Assembly (NCBI GenBank): GCA_003427395.1
Contig: BFEA01000081.1
Location: 3,190,959 to 3,238,883, forward strand
DNA length: 47,925 nucleotides
DNA from: Chara braunii
Taxonomy: Eukaryota > Streptophyta > Charophyceae > Charales > Characeae
Direction: 5' to 3'
The translations under genes and the position numbers were made by a program. The notes beneath the pieces were generated by a model. It worked only from the letters and a program-made list of their open reading frames with translations, ran no database searches and was not told where the DNA came from. Below, one piece after another: positions 19,610 to 32,500 of this stretch; position 1 is the stretch's first letter; every line of letters starts with the position of its first letter.

Positions 19610-20044
19610 AGGGCACGCTCACACTGCGGTAGCAAATCCGTATAAATTGCGAAAATGGGTTGGGCCGAATTGGGGTATTTGGGACGTTTCAGGTCACACT
19701 GCGTTCACACCGCGTTCCCATTTCGCTAAAGACACGGTCGCTACTGTGTCATCAAGGTGTTGCTGTTTGGGGTTTCCAGTCACACAGAAGTAACCCCAAA
19801 TATAGAACGTACATGTTCCCTATTCAACTTTGCATTTATTTACGAAAATTAAATAAAAAAAGAATAAGGATTTTGCGGTAACCTCTGGAGGTTACCGCAA
19901 ATTCCTCAAACCCGTGGCCAGGCAGGCCGCTGACAAATGGGTTTGCGAATGGGGTGTTTGGGGTCTGAACCATTGTGTGTGACCAGCTGTGTGCACATTT
20001 TTTTGGGACTTTAACGGTTTTGGTACCCAGTGTAAGCGTGCCCT
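19610..20044. mobile_element. Putative MITE with 17-bp terminal inverted repeats
   Basis: AGGGCACGCTCACACTG at 19610-19626 pairs with CAGTGTAAGCGTGCCCT at 20028-20044 with one mismatch. A 13-bp-armed hairpin, TTGCGGTAACCTC and its reverse complement, sits near 19873-19900. Related termini (TAGTGTGAGTATGCCCTTA type) occur near 20490, 39436 and 43831. No target duplication or transposase is visible. Confidence 0.45.
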
Positions 20045-20510
20045 CACACAAGCACGTGCAATCGCAAATTATATGTGAGCCAATTTGCGATTGTACGACA
20101 CTTCCCCCAGTGACACAGCACACCCAAATAGGTCACAAAACAGAAAGGACACAGTCTCGACTTGCTCTAGGAATGCAATTATACGGGCCGAGGGGTCACA
20201 CAGCACGATGCATAAAAATCCATCTCTTCTTTCTGCTTTTTTTTTTCCCTTTTCTTACGAGAGTTGTCCACCAAACGTCAGATTCTTTTCTTTTATTTCC
20301 AGAAAGAAACGGGTATAGAATAAATACGCAATGGCGGGGACGTCCAGAGGTTCCCGCAAAATATGTAACCCCGCGGCTGTCCAAGCCGCTGACATTTACG
20401 TGTTCATTTGCGTGAAAATGCAAAATACGTAGCCTGTGTGACCCAAAAAATCACCTATAATTTACGATTTTATTTATGAAAATGCGTGCTAGTATGAGTA
20501 TGCCCTTAGT
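20045..20510. repeat. Second copy or extension of the AGTGTGAGTATGCCCT repeat
   Basis: This segment shares GAGGTT-CCCGCAAA and GGCCGCTGAC-like words with 19870-19940 and ends at GCTAGTATGAGTATGCCCTTA. It appears to be an adjacent relative of the element at 19610-20044, perhaps in tandem. Frames are short. Confidence 0.35.
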
Positions 20511-23130
20511 TAGAACAATATGCGTTTCTTTTTAGGGCGTACCACCAGTCTCCCGTACATCAGATTCTACAATCCTCTCATATATCAGATTCTGCAATGA
20601 TTATTGATTGTGCATTGATTCACTTTGTCCCACAGCAATTACTCGGGGTTTTGCTGCGCTACTCGCACCACCCCAAGTGGTCATGCGAGTAGTCCCCCAG
20701 GGTAATTAGTCAGTGATACCCAAAGGGCCTCACAGCTGCACACATTTACCCAGAAAACCAACTCACCACGCTGCATCCATCACCCAAAAAATCGGCTCAC
20801 CACGCTCAGCCCATACGTGCGCGGCAGGCTGAGTGAAGTGCAGCGGCGAACTCACACCAAGTGCCCAGACCGCACCTCTTGAGTCGGGACTAACTCACCA
20901 CTGTGGCGACTGCTTGACAGGACCCACCATGGCGGGTACTCTGCAGGCGGGGGAAACCGGTGTGGGGGTGAGTACTGAGTACTCAACCAGACAATTTTTC
21001 AACTGTCTTCGCATGGTGGACAGTTAGAGGAGTGGAGTGAGTAAATGCAGCTGTGTCGCTCATCCTGAAACTCAGTAGTATAGGTCATACTGGCCCCCTG
21101 TGACGCACGAGCTTGCGTGCGCACACTGGTTCCGGTGCCCCTTTTGATTTTCTTTGTTTAAAGGGGTTGTACAGTGTGTTTTTAGTTGCGCTTTCAGGAT
21201 TCCGACATAATTCTGTAGGCAATTTTTGAGTTCGTACTTCCTTTTTTTTGCAAATTCTGAAAATACCCTCACAACTTGGCCGCATTTTTGTTCTGTAGCA
21301 GAGAAGATAGGAATCGACGTAGAAGTAGGATTTTAACGTGCCTTAGTGAGCCCGCTCGTAATTTTTTCAGTTTCAAGCTGGCTGTAGGAATCAGGCCCAG
21401 TTTTACAGACATTTCATGCAACTGTTTTGGTGCCTTCATGTTTTCCGCAAGTGCATTTGAGGCATGCACGCTTCCGCATGCAAGTTTTCCTTGCGCTCTT
21501 CGTCCTCCTTCTTGAATGCATGCCTTCATCGCTAAGTGAGCAGACAGGAAGGATCCTAAATCGACGGACTAGGTTGTAACTATCTTATTCTCCCCCGCTT
21601 CGGCCTTTCCTTTCTTCTTGATCCCGTTGAATCTTGGTCTTGCCTTGCACCGTCTCTTGTAACGTCGTTCCCACCTTCGCCTACACTTGGAACAGTCTTG
21701 CCGATCCCAAGTGACCTTAGAAGTCGGACGACAGCATGTAGAGAGGGTCCAAGCTGCTCACACTGTCCTCAGGTTGGCTACGATCACTTTGATCTAATCA
21801 ACATGGCCCATACGAGTGCCGCTTTTCCTCTCTCTCACCTCCTTCCCTCCCCATCATACCCTCTCTGTCCTCTACGTAACTATAAATCTTGTAAGTGTGT
21901 CCTTCGTGTTGTCTCGCTTGCTAAGTGTCAGCTCATGTGGAGTAGTGGCTAGGCATTGGTGGTGACCAGCGAGCCAAAGATTCTTGCCGGGTCTGTTGTG
22001 GCTTTGCGGGATCGCGCGCTGGATCGCTGGGATAGAATGCAAGATCCTTGCGGATCAGTGCAAAAGCTCAGTTCACGGGGTGACGATTGCTGGTAGGAGT
22101 ACTCCGTGTGCGGCAACCAAGATCGTCATTACTTGAGTTGGATAAAAGATGGTGGTATGTTGGTTGGCGAGGGCACCAAGTCTCTAAGTCTCTGAGAGCG
22201 GACGGATTTATGTCCTCTTTTTCTTTCCTTCTGTTTTCAAGTTTATATTCAGCAAGGGGTTGCCTGAGAGATCGTCATTCTTCTTTGCATTTGTCTCGTC
22301 GATTGAGTAGTTTTTCATCCCTGGGTCTTGTGATCTTGTCTGTGTAAATGAATGAGTTGCCTATAAATGACTATGAGTGAACTCTCTTTTCTTTCCTATC
22401 CTTCCCATGCTCCCCACTACACTCTTCTACTCGCAAGAAGAACGCGCGAGGAGCAAACCTTCTTGAAAGCGCAAAGGTCCTTTAAATTTCTTCTTCCCTG
22501 TCTGTTAATGAGTTAGGTGGATGAGGCATGGCGTTCTTCAAGCAATGCATGATTGATTGTGTACGTATGGAATCAGCATTTGTCTTTCTTTTGACGTGTA
22601 TGACCTTTGTAGCATGGATGATAACTTTCTGCTTAATTGTTAATTGATTATCAATACGTGATGTTGCTCACTCCACTGCAAATCGTATCTCTCCCGTGAA
22701 TACCCGATTTTTTTTGTAATTCAATTTGTGGTTTTGTGTACTAGACGAGGTTGGATGTGTTAACCTGACGCTTTAAACTCTCTCTTTCTTTAAGGATTTT
22801 GTCATATGGTTGTGATAGCGTTAGGTCGTAGCTAGTTGAGTACTCGTCACACTCTTCCGCTCACATAATCTATATATAGTCAATGGCCCGACACAAAAGT
22901 CAAGGAAGACAAGTAATGTACGATACTCATTGAGGTAAAACGTTTCTACACATCCTTCTCTATTTATATTACTTCAGCTACTTTTCTTTCTCAAATTCCC
23001 ACCTCTTTACAGAGGATCTATATGGGTCGTAGAGTACCATGATACTTTCCAAAATTAAAAAAATAAAAACAAAAATATTAATGATTAATCACCTTAATAC
23101 ATCATGTCACCACCACGGTGTGGTAAGCAT
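20511..23130. other. No gene recognised over 2.6 kb
   Basis: I see only short frames on both strands. A 9-bp-armed hairpin (CTACTCGCA, 20659-20667, with 20684-20692) lies in a GT/CA-rich block. From 22400 the sequence turns A+T-rich. It may contain introns or intergenic host DNA, but no splice-delimited coding segment stands out. Confidence 0.45.
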
Positions 23131-23469
23131 ACTGGTCAGTCGCGCCACTGACGTATTGACGTCGACAATTTCCTCAGGAAGGATATCGGGTTGATGTCCC
23201 AACAGATCAAATACTTGAGTTACCACGCCACCAATTACGAGCTTGAAAACATAGCCACGTGGAATATCACAGAGGCCTTAATATTTCCCAATGGGGTCCA
23301 TCAAGTCTAGTACCTGCGGGCTAACCTGGCAAGCAAGTAAGTTACAACGCTCAACATTTGGTCCCAAAACGGGGTTTTTACCCTTCGAGACATCCATTGT
23401 ACCCGAGTTGATACCACCTTTCTTGGGTACCCAAACTTTCTTAGCTCCCGTGTGAAAATACTGCATCAC
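23131..23469 (-). pseudogene. Coding-like minus-strand segment, unrecognised
   Basis: From a Met at 23469 one frame runs to TGA near 23117 with a single internal TAA at 23278. It reads KKVWVPKKGGINSGTMDVSK, then VLDLMDPIGKY, and after the stop DIPRGYVFKLVIGGVVTQVF and LLGHQPDILPEEIVDV. The composition is protein-like rather than repetitive. It lies downstream of, and on the same strand as, the RT remnant at 24377-25573, so it could be the C-terminal part of that element. I do not recognise the domain. Confidence 0.35.
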
Positions 23470-23619
23470 GTCAAACTTTCACAACTGAAATTATGTGCAA
23501 CAGAAAAATCCCACAAGAAATGAAAGTTAAAAAATAATTTCATTAAAAAACAATCCTTCATATTTAAAAATTATCATTCCAATGTTCGTCAAATTCTAAA
23601 TTTTTCAGTTTTATTTGAT

Positions 23620-24130
23620 AAGTTTCCTCATAAAAATAAGTTTTTCCCTTCCAACCTAGGCTACCAGAGTGGTCCGGGGTCATTTGCCCAGCCGGACCAA
23701 AAAAATTAAAAAACATTAAACAATATATATATTTTTTTAATTTTTATTTCTTACTTTAAATTTGGTAAAGAATTTCGATTTGACCCTGAGGGAAACGTTA
23801 TTCAGTTTCTTTTTCTTCATAACATAGTTTTTCGAAATTTTTTTTGAGTTTTTTAAATTTTTATTATTTTTTATTCATTTTTATAGGACCTTCCTTGGTC
23901 CTTGCACGGGTCGGCCACCCGGGACCAGGGCGGCCCGACTGGTAGCCTAGCTTCCAACTACATTTATTTGTTGAAGATGAAATGAAAGTCTGGACGATTT
24001 ATGAAATGTCTTAATTAAACTTTGACAAGTTTTCGTATAGAAATAAGTTTTTCCCTTCCAACTATATTTATTTGTTGAAGATGGAATGAAAGTCTAGACG
24101 AGTTTATGAAATGTCTTAATTAAACTTTTA
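23620..24130. repeat. 104-bp tandem repeat interrupted by a MITE
   Basis: The block AATAAGTTTTTCCCTTCCAAC, then TTATTTGTTGAAGATG, then ATGAAATGTCTTAATTAAAC, occurs twice with a period of 104 bp. The first copy is split by the 295-bp insertion at 23656-23950, while the second is intact at 24040-24130. Confidence 0.7.
23656..23950. mobile_element. hAT-type MITE with perfect 8-bp target duplication
   Basis: The element begins CTAGGCTACCAG and ends with the exact reverse complement, CTGGTAGCCTAG. CTTCCAAC flanks it on both sides (23648-23655 and 23951-23958). An 8-bp duplication and short inverted ends are typical of the hAT superfamily. Its outer parts are G+C-rich and its core is A+T-rich with no frame. 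The adjacent repeat unit shows the uninterrupted target at 24055-24062. Confidence 0.85.
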
Positions 24131-24376
24131 TTCTACTACAACAATGATCTTCTAATTTATATTGGATTAACCTATTTATGACTGAAAATCCTTACATAGA
24201 ATGGCGGTCCAATCAAAATACTTCATGAACTCATCCAGACTTCCATTGCATCTTTGGCATGCAGTTCAAATAAGAAGGGATACCCCATTCTTGGAATAAA
24301 AGTTTTCAAGTAAAACGTTAATTTTTAAAAATGGAATTAAGATGGAATAAAATTTAAAATTTAAAATGCAATTTCA

Positions 24377-25573
24377 CTAAAGAATGAATATGTAGTTCTG
24401 TGAATTTGTTATGTTGTGTGATTTGAAGCACCGTATTTGCCACTGTGGAAAATTTGATGTTTCTGGGTCCAAATGAATAATTTTTTTATGGATTCGAAAA
24501 CTTACATCCCCCTCGCCCCCAATGGAGTTTGCGTTCTTAAATTTATGGACCATCCCCGTTTCACACACGATAAACCGCGACTTAAAAAAATCCAAAATAC
24601 CATTACCTATTTCAGTGCGTTCAAACACCACTCCTTATGAGTAACATTTGGTCACAACTTCAAGTCGTTTCTCAGCAGCTATATCACTCTCAAGGTTCTT
24701 TTTGTTAAACAAGGAAAGAATCATCAAATTATCGATGTAGCGTTTACCCATAACCAATATGCAATCCGTGCCAAGGCACCTTACAAATTGAAACTCGACC
24801 ATCATGCACATGACACAGACCAATGATGACCGTACGCGCCTTCCCTGAGAATTTTATTATTCTGGCAGATAATAATCTTTGTTACAAAAAATTATGTATT
24901 ACCCAACTGAAATTCAGTTAATACTACCAAGTTCTTGAGGTGGATCGATTTCTACCTCGCTTCCCCGTGATTTTCCGAAGTGGGAAACTTTCTTTCTGGA
25001 GTTAATCCTCATCTATTTAATTGACTTAGCAATAATTTAACAGCTCAATCATCCATATCACAACTTCCTTGATGGTTCTTGTGTGGGAGTTGGGCAAACA
25101 TTTATTTCATATCGTATGTGTGAACCACGATACAAAATCTTTTATCCCACAACTCCCTCGATTTTGTCGTTAATCTTTATGATTTTCGGTTGCATGTCAT
25201 TGATAGCCCACAACTTGGAGTGTGGGACATTCACCCGACAAATCAACTCAGTTAGAGCAGTCGATAAAATGTCTGAAGCCACCCTAAAAGGACTTTGATA
25301 AGAGGCAACAATGTGCCATTTTTTGCATTTATCCTTCTCTCAAGAGAGAATGTACACACGTTGGAGGTTTCCCTTGTTATCCCATCTCATAATGTCAAAC
25401 AATCCCTTAGCATGATATTTATTCTTCATTTTCATAAGCACAAGATTTATGTCTATGACCAATGACACTTTATCATAACTCAGATCATCGAGAAACATCA
25501 TCTTCAACCCAACCTGGTAAGATAGAGGATATTCGATCCATGTCTCGCAGATATTACGATCCAGTGGAGACAA
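24377..25573 (-). pseudogene. Reverse-transcriptase remnant, heavily mutated
   Basis: Read on the minus strand, three frame pieces look like parts of an RT. The first (25573-25340) has KNKYHAKGLFDIMRWDNKGN and continues across a stop into RVYILSREKDK and KWHIVASYQSPFRVASDILS. This resembles the fingers region of Penelope-like or related RTs, where a Tyr-x-Leu, a Lys-Asp and a conserved P-I-V-like motif occur. The third (24823-24635) has VRCLGTDCILVMGKRYIDNL, where YIDN stands at the place of the catalytic YVDD/YIDD with Asp changed to Asn. Stops and frameshifts are frequent. It is not a close match to the DIRS or Penelope copies in this window. The RT identity is probable, and the family is open. 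Confidence 0.45.
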
Positions 25574-26368
25574 GACCGATCAATCAAACGCTCGCTTCAC
25601 CCCATACACATATTCACTTAGTATGCAACCCTCCCTTTTTCTTTCCCTAGATTGTGCGACCTACTTTTTATTAATGTGCATAGGCCTTGAGGTCAGGAGT
25701 ACGTTGATATGTTGATGGGTGGCAAAACTGCACGTGGGAAAAAATCGTTATGGGTGAGTGAAGGAAACATTAAAGATGACGTTGAGATGAATTCGGCCTC
25801 CACAAATCCTATGACGGGAAATTGAACTTAGGGAGTCTTCATTTTCTCAGAAGAGCCGCGGATCGAATCTCCGTCTTAAGGGAACTGTTGATGTGGGGAT
25901 TGACACGTTATTAGACCAGATTCACATACTAATAATCGTACTTGCCTGTATGAGAGGTGAAGTAGCTTGGGAAGAGTTGTAAATGAGGATAGTAAACAAA
26001 AAATTCATGTACGACTTCGTAAGGTGGGAGTTGATAACTACTTTCCGATCGCAATCGCGTTTGGGGATCAAGTCGATTTAGACAATCTAGAGCAGGTTGT
26101 CATCCGGGGTCTTAACCCATGACTAAACTCGTATTGCATCAAACAAAAGAAGAAAATACATCGGGTGTATGTGAAGAAGAAATTTGATTCCTTTGATGTA
26201 TTCTCACCTTTGAAAATTGTTGAACCATTATTTTTTTATTGTCCCTCACTAAAAGTAAAACATGATCTAGATCTTCTCAGAATCCTCAAATTGCTAACTA
26301 AAAGCAAGAAATGTTGATCTCTAACAATAAAAGGGGGAGATGGTTGAAACCCAAGAGATTGGTCTTGC
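25574..26368. other. No intact gene; LTR-element-like polypurine tract near the end
   Basis: Short frames only. Near 26328-26350 AAAAGGGGGAGATGGTTGAAAC resembles, in shorter form, the polypurine tract and LTR start of Ty1/copia elements. No matching second LTR or pol motif was found, so a copia remnant is only a suggestion. Confidence 0.25.
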
Positions 26369-26382
26369 AAAGAATATGCAGA

Positions 26383-27084
26383 CATGTTAACTCTGGCGGT
26401 GCGTTAACTCTGGCCGCGGCTTGTCGGTAGGGCGGCAGTTGGGGGCCTGGGACCAGATGGTCGTGGGTCGTCAGCAACCGCCATAGACGTTTCGTCTGCC
26501 CACCCCGACCCTTCGCTGGTGTCTGTCGTCCTCGTCAATTTCGCGGCAATTTGAGGCACTCGTGATATGCTGTATGAGAGCGTGCTGGGTTGGATATGTC
26601 GTACGAGCGTAAGCCCCCCACCCCCTTCCTTAGGAGACTTTCTCTCGCCCCAGGGTAAAGAGTAAAGAGGGATTAGGCTAATCGAAGGCTATGCCGAAGG
26701 TTTTATGACCCAGTTGCAGCAAACTCTTCAGGATTAATGACCAACTTGCACAAAAACTTCAAGATAGAGAGGAGGAGGTCACGCTTCCCATATGGTGCTC
26801 AACTCGGCTGCACATCTACTTCCTTCAAACGGCTATCATACTCTAGAAGAACGGTATAATTTCTCAAAACTAATTGGGGGGACTCTGAGATTCCTATTTA
26901 TCGAGGCTTTGCTTTGTTTGATTGGTTGATTTTTTTAATTATTCCTTTTTCCTTTCGAATTGGTTTTGTTTGAGATTTTTTTAGATCTTTTGTGTTTTAG
27001 TTCATTTAGCTTTTTCAGTTAGGGTACGTCGTGCCACTTGAATTTTAATTTTTTTTTCTCCCTGTCTCAATAGCGTTTGTCAGA
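26383..27084 (+). promoter_or_regulatory. LINE 5' leader, probable internal promoter region
   Basis: The first 200 bases are G+C-rich, and GTTAACTCTGG is repeated near 26386 and 26404. The last 150 are T-rich. L1-type elements carry their promoter in this region, but no specific factor site can be read. Confidence 0.4.
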
Positions 27085-29200
27085 ATGGTTGCATCAACAA
27101 CTATTCAAAAGCAGGGTGCTTCGTTATCAAATGTTCATAAAATTGATTCAGAAAGAAAAAGGATTCGGGATATTATAGCTAAATGTTATTTCGAAGGGAT
27201 TGTCCCAGCCAACCTGGCAACAGGCTCGGTCGAGAGGGGAGAGAACTTCGTGAGAGTTGAAGTGGATAATGAAATATATTAAATCCAGAAAGAATGGTTA
27301 CGACAATATGTCATTTCCATCATTTTTGGTAACGATGCGTCCTCTTTACTGGACAATGTCAAAAGCAAGTTAGTCTGAATCTATGAGGAAGGATGGGCCA
27401 AATGAGGGAGATTAATGCCTCACCAAAAAAAGGTCTGCTACACAACGAAGGCAGAAACCTGGTCACATACGTTGCATCCTCTAAAGCAATTGCGGCTTGG
27501 ATGTTGATAAAAAAAAAAATCCAAGGTGGTGATGGATCGAAAAACTTATGTCGTCAATTTCTGCCCTTGGATATCTGAATTAGAACTTCACGAAAGGACG
27601 GAGGCGATGACCTATAAGTTTTTTAAGGTCAGATGTCAGCATGTTCCGGTCGCGGCAGTTCTTTATGTTCCTATAACGGTCAAGTTGGCCTTCGGCACAA
27701 TCTTGAATAACTTTCCGGCCTTTGCTGACCCACTCTTCCCTGACTTAGAATTTTAATCATCAAAGGGGAGTTGCCAAAGGGGAGTTGTTTAGCGGATTGA
27801 CCCAGAGTCAAATCCCGAAATCGCAACACTAACTCATCCAGACCCGCTCTGCCAAACTCTGTTTCAAGAGATGGTTGGTGGTAGATTGAGAATAAGGGGG
27901 CTACGTAGATATTGAAGTTGTTTGCACGTCAAACCCTTGGTGTAGTAAATGTCGATACCATTACCACAAAGAAATGGATGCTGAATGCCCTGCCAACCAG
28001 GGAACACAGCATGGGCAAAAGGAAGAGGGTCGGCCGTGGTACTGAGAGGAAGACAGTCAAAATAAAGGGAAATGATATTCCTAGTGATTCTGACTCGAAA
28101 AAGAAAAACAATAAACAGGAAAAATTCATCCCTTAAACTCAAGTTGCAACCCGCCTGCCGTCAGTGGCGAAGAGAATGAAAAGAGATATATCCATGACGA
28201 AGGTGAAGAAGAAACCCATTCGTCTACCGGAGGGGCCTCGATAGAACAAGCCCACCCCAAATCCAGATCCTGAATCCCTTTCGGACCAAGGAGCAGGGAC
28301 TTTGAAGCAGACATGGGTGGAAACAAAACAAAGCGGACATAGAGATCGTGGACAAAAAATATTCCCCTGTAGTAGAGGGGGGTAAAGATCAAAAGGAATT
28401 GAGGGCGGAAATCGCAAATGAGAAAGGTGGCCTACATGATATGCAAATGCAGGAGGCAAAAGACGCACTGGGAGGGAGTCATGACCAAGGGATAAAAGCG
28501 GGGAAGGAGGAAGAAGAGGAAGTGGTAAAGCGGAAGGTGGGCGTGATTCGGGAGGAGGTTAAAGGGGCAGGTGACCACTGACCAGAAAGGACAAGTTGCA
28601 GATGGATCAAAGGTTATCAAGGCCCCCTCCCCACCCCCATCGAAGGATAATCCCTCACCTCCAGAGGTAGACCCAGAATTGGGCCTCACCCAACTCTTTG
28701 CTACCCCTGGTACTGAGCCCCCGTTGTACCCGAGTCCACATCCGGACCCGAGACCCTCCTCCGTGTATATTTTCCAAGGAGAGGAGAAAAAGGAGTTGTA
28801 CCTTAAAAAAGATATGCCAAAGGTAGACGTTGAATCTCAGGACCCTCCTGGTGTAGAGTTTACAGTGCCTGATTTGATTAACGGCTTTGATTTTGAATTT
28901 GATAATCAACCCAACCCTTTATTCAATTTAATTGCCGAACTCCAGCGCATCAATGACCTACAACGAATCTGCATGGGGAAAAATGGACAGGACCAAAGAG
29001 GTGGGATTGATCTAGAAGGGTTCGCAGACTCTAGGAAAAGAGGTCATAATGGCAGGATGAGGAAGATAACTGTTTTGAATGAGTCGCCTATGTCCACTCT
29101 CTCTAGAGAAGATAAAAGGAAAGGTTCCTTTCCCCAATTCTTGGTTCCGCTAATTGTAGTCGTGTCTCTTCAAGGCCTTAGGTATCCTCTCAAGTAGTCG
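27085..29200 (+). pseudogene. LINE ORF1 (gag-like), broken
   Basis: The ORF starts at ATG 27085 (MVASTTIQKQGASLSNVHK) and is broken by TAA at 27283 and further stops and shifts. A middle piece (27526-27756) reads MDRKTYVVNFCPWISELE and FGTILNNFPAFADPLFP. A CCHC-like knuckle, WCSKCRYHYHKEMDAECP, lies near 27940-27990 (C-x2-C-x4-H-x6-C). The last part (28571-29197) is a 208-codon open frame rich in Pro, then acidic, with FTVPDLINGFDFEFDNQPNP. Such ORF1 proteins bind element RNA. The plant-type L1 assignment rests on the knuckle and the position before the endonuclease. Confidence 0.6.
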
Positions 29201-29580
29201 ATCAGACCTTTCAATGTGGTATCCTGCGAATCCCTAAAATGGGCCGCAATATAGCATGCAAGGCTGAAGGCTCAAACGTAGCTCTTCACTGTGTACTCTA
29301 GGGCATTGTGTCAATGACTGATGAATTTTGTATATGGTGCACAGTGAGAGCACAATGGATCCCAGTGATGGATTTGGTTACCCCAGACAAGACTCAACGT
29401 GCAGTATATGTCTGGTATCTGACCTATCGGCTGAGGAAGTAGCAAAATCGGACCCCAACACATATCCTCACGATGTCTTTTTTTCTGAGAGTTTTTATAC
29501 CAACCTGAGATCATTGTGCGCCTAAGGCCCTTTAGTCCCTTCCGTCCGCATCCAGGAAGCCAAAGGGTTAGACCATATTA

Positions 29581-32500
29581 ATGGTCCTCCCGCCTAAAAT
29601 CTGCTCGGCAACTTGGAATTTCAAAGGAATGGTAGACGCTACAGGTAGGAACAAAAATTCTAGATTGCGTTCCTGGATTCACAATCAATCGGCCCATATA
29701 CTTTGCATTCGAGAGGCAAAACTGCATGCAGACAGGATAAATGACATACGAAACTGGTGGCAAGGCCCTAAATTTTGATCCCCAGCAGAGGGGACCAGGT
29801 GGGGGGTTAGCATATTAATAGAGGTTGAGGTCATATATCATTTTATTGATAGAGAGGGTCACTAGGTCGAGGTTAAGGTTTCTGTAGACCAAGAGGACTG
29901 AGCAGTCATGACAGTCTATGCTCCAGTAGACTACAGCGAACGCATCAGATTACTCGCAGACATGCCGTCATGTATACCAGATGTGGAAAAGTTGATAATC
30001 GCAAGCGATTGGAATACCGTCTTGAACTCGGGCCTAGATACCCCCTCGCCAACACCATTGAGGAAAAACAAGGAAATGCTTGCGGCCTTCTTGGAATCTC
30101 AAACTCTAACAGATGTTTACATAGGCATGAATCCAGACTCTAATGACTATACTTGGTACGGTCCGAAGCCCTCTCCGACAACACGAGAACCCCGAAAAAG
30201 ATTAGATTTTATTATGGCGCGGGGCGTGGTGTGAGAGAGATGCATTTGGTCTGATTTTTTTGTTTCCTCCCTCTCTGATCACTACCCAGTTTTGATGGAC
30301 ATAATCTCAAAGGATATCATTAATAGGCACATGTCTCCTTTTAGATTTATTTGAGGAGGAAGAAAGATGGGTGGAAGTGGGTTTGGGAATAATCCAAGCC
30401 GCTCTCCAAGTTCTTTTCAAGATGAAGACGGCTAACCGTACATGGACAAAAAAATGTTTAACCAAAGATGTGGCGGAAGCAGAAAGTAAAATGGGGAGGG
30501 ATTCCTTCTCTGATTACTTTTGGTCACAAAAAAGGAAAGCCAACCTGACAAAATTGAAAGCTTTGGAGGTGCAGAAACAGTCCCAGTGGCTGGAGTGGCT
30601 GAAGATTATAGGTATAATTATGGTACATGACCGAATGACCAAAATGACATTTAGATTTTTGACTCTACGATAAAGTAGACCCCCTATCGGAGAGCTGGTA
30701 CAACCAACTATGTATCCACGTGTAGTATCTTCAATACACCTGAGACAGATTTGTCTGAGGACTCTGATTTTCGGCAGCCCTCTCATTCAAGAATTTCGAA
30801 TTCGGACTGTCTAAGGCTGGAGAAACCGTTAACGACACCAGAACTGTGGAGAGCAGTCAAACAAACGGTGGGTAAATGCCCCGGCATAGACGGTTTGCCA
30901 GTCGAGCTCTTTCTTTCGACATGGGATGCATTTGCCCCTTTCCTTCGTTCAATCTATAATAAAGCCTCGGTCACGGTGCATCTACCTAAATGTATCCCCA
31001 GGGAGTGATCTTTTACTTCATAAAAAAGGGGATTGATCTTTTACTTCATAAAAAAGGGGATATTAAAAAAGAAGTAAGGAATTATAGGCCAATATCAGCG
31101 TTGAATCTGGTGTACAAGCTCCTGGCCAAGGCTATAGCAATAACATTGGCGGATCTCCTCCCCAATTTTTTTTTTTTTTTTTTTTTTTTAAACTGATTGG
31201 TTGGGAATTTAGGGTTCCTTTGTGAAGGGGAGGTCAATCTTTGAAAATATCCTTACAACGATTCAGGCCCTAGAGGTAATCAACAAAGAGAAAAGAAAAG
31301 TCGCCGTGCTACTACTGGATATGGAGAAAGCCTACGATAAGGCAGGCTGGACATTTGTCTTCACCACCCTCCAAAACCGGGGTTTCGACCAACGATTTTG
31401 CAGATGGGTGAAGGCAATGTACACAAAAGCGAATTTAGATTGACCTGGTCACTTCGTCAGGGCTGCCCTTTGGTGCCGTTGCTGCTTGTAATTCCATTAG
31501 AAACTCTCTTGGATAATATTAGATCCAACCCAAGTATCAAAGGTCTATCACTAACCCGACTCTCCAATGGAAAGGTGGAGCTATAGCTGACGACCTTACG
31601 GTCACTGTTGAAAACACTCCAAGGGTCCTTTCTGAGTTGCAAAAAGTTTTGGATGAGTAGTGCTTGTTGTCTGAAGCCTCGATACATTGGGATAAGTCAG
31701 TTTATTTTTTACCCCCCCCTTTGAGTTTTGTGTGGGACTTAGGCTGGATAACGGGATGGATTAAGAGTTAAACCCTCGCTATTTGGCAGGGTCCTTGGGT
31801 TATCCACCACAGCATTCTCTATTTTATGGTTCTCACTAACAATCCCCTTATTAGGGAACAATGCCTACTCTAAGATAAAGAGAGCAGGTACCAGGTATGT
31901 CTGGAAACCTTCTGCTATAGAAGAAGACAACGTTATCTCGAAGGTGGAGTGAGACTCAATCACCCTGCCCAGAAACTAGGGTGGTTTGGGGATCTTGGAT
32001 CCTAAGCGGCAGAATTAAATTAGCGCTTTTGGCAAAATGGCCGGCCCAGGCGATGAGGGAAACTGAGCCTAGACTGTGGATCCTGTTTGCAGAGTATATT
32101 TTAGGGAGGGAGTGGGACCTCTCTCAAGGTATGCATGTATGGTTGTGCCTCCTGCTCCAGTCATATACTACAAGGCGTCCCAAGTCGAGAGTCTGGAGGA
32201 AAATCCTGTTTGCTTGGAAGACCTCACCTACTGAAGGAGCCATCCACATCTTTAGAAGGGGAGAACAGGTCTAGCCGACCCCGTTTCACTAATAAAGTAT
32301 AGACCAAAGGTGGGGGTGGCGGTACAGAAAGCATCATCCATGATCATACTCCAATAGCCAAGGCCACTAGAGGGTTTGTGAAAGATTAAGGTAGTGAGTC
32401 CACGATGCCTGACTGGGAAAAGTTGTGGAAAACACTCAAACGCCTGCCGTCTCAGAAACAGGCGAGGTTAATCTGGAAACAGTTTATGCAGGTCATGCCT

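Noticed and set aside
25852-25885. T-arm-like hairpin around ATCGAATC
   Set aside because: A 5-bp stem with a 7-nt loop forms, but no acceptor, D or anticodon arm can be drawn around it.
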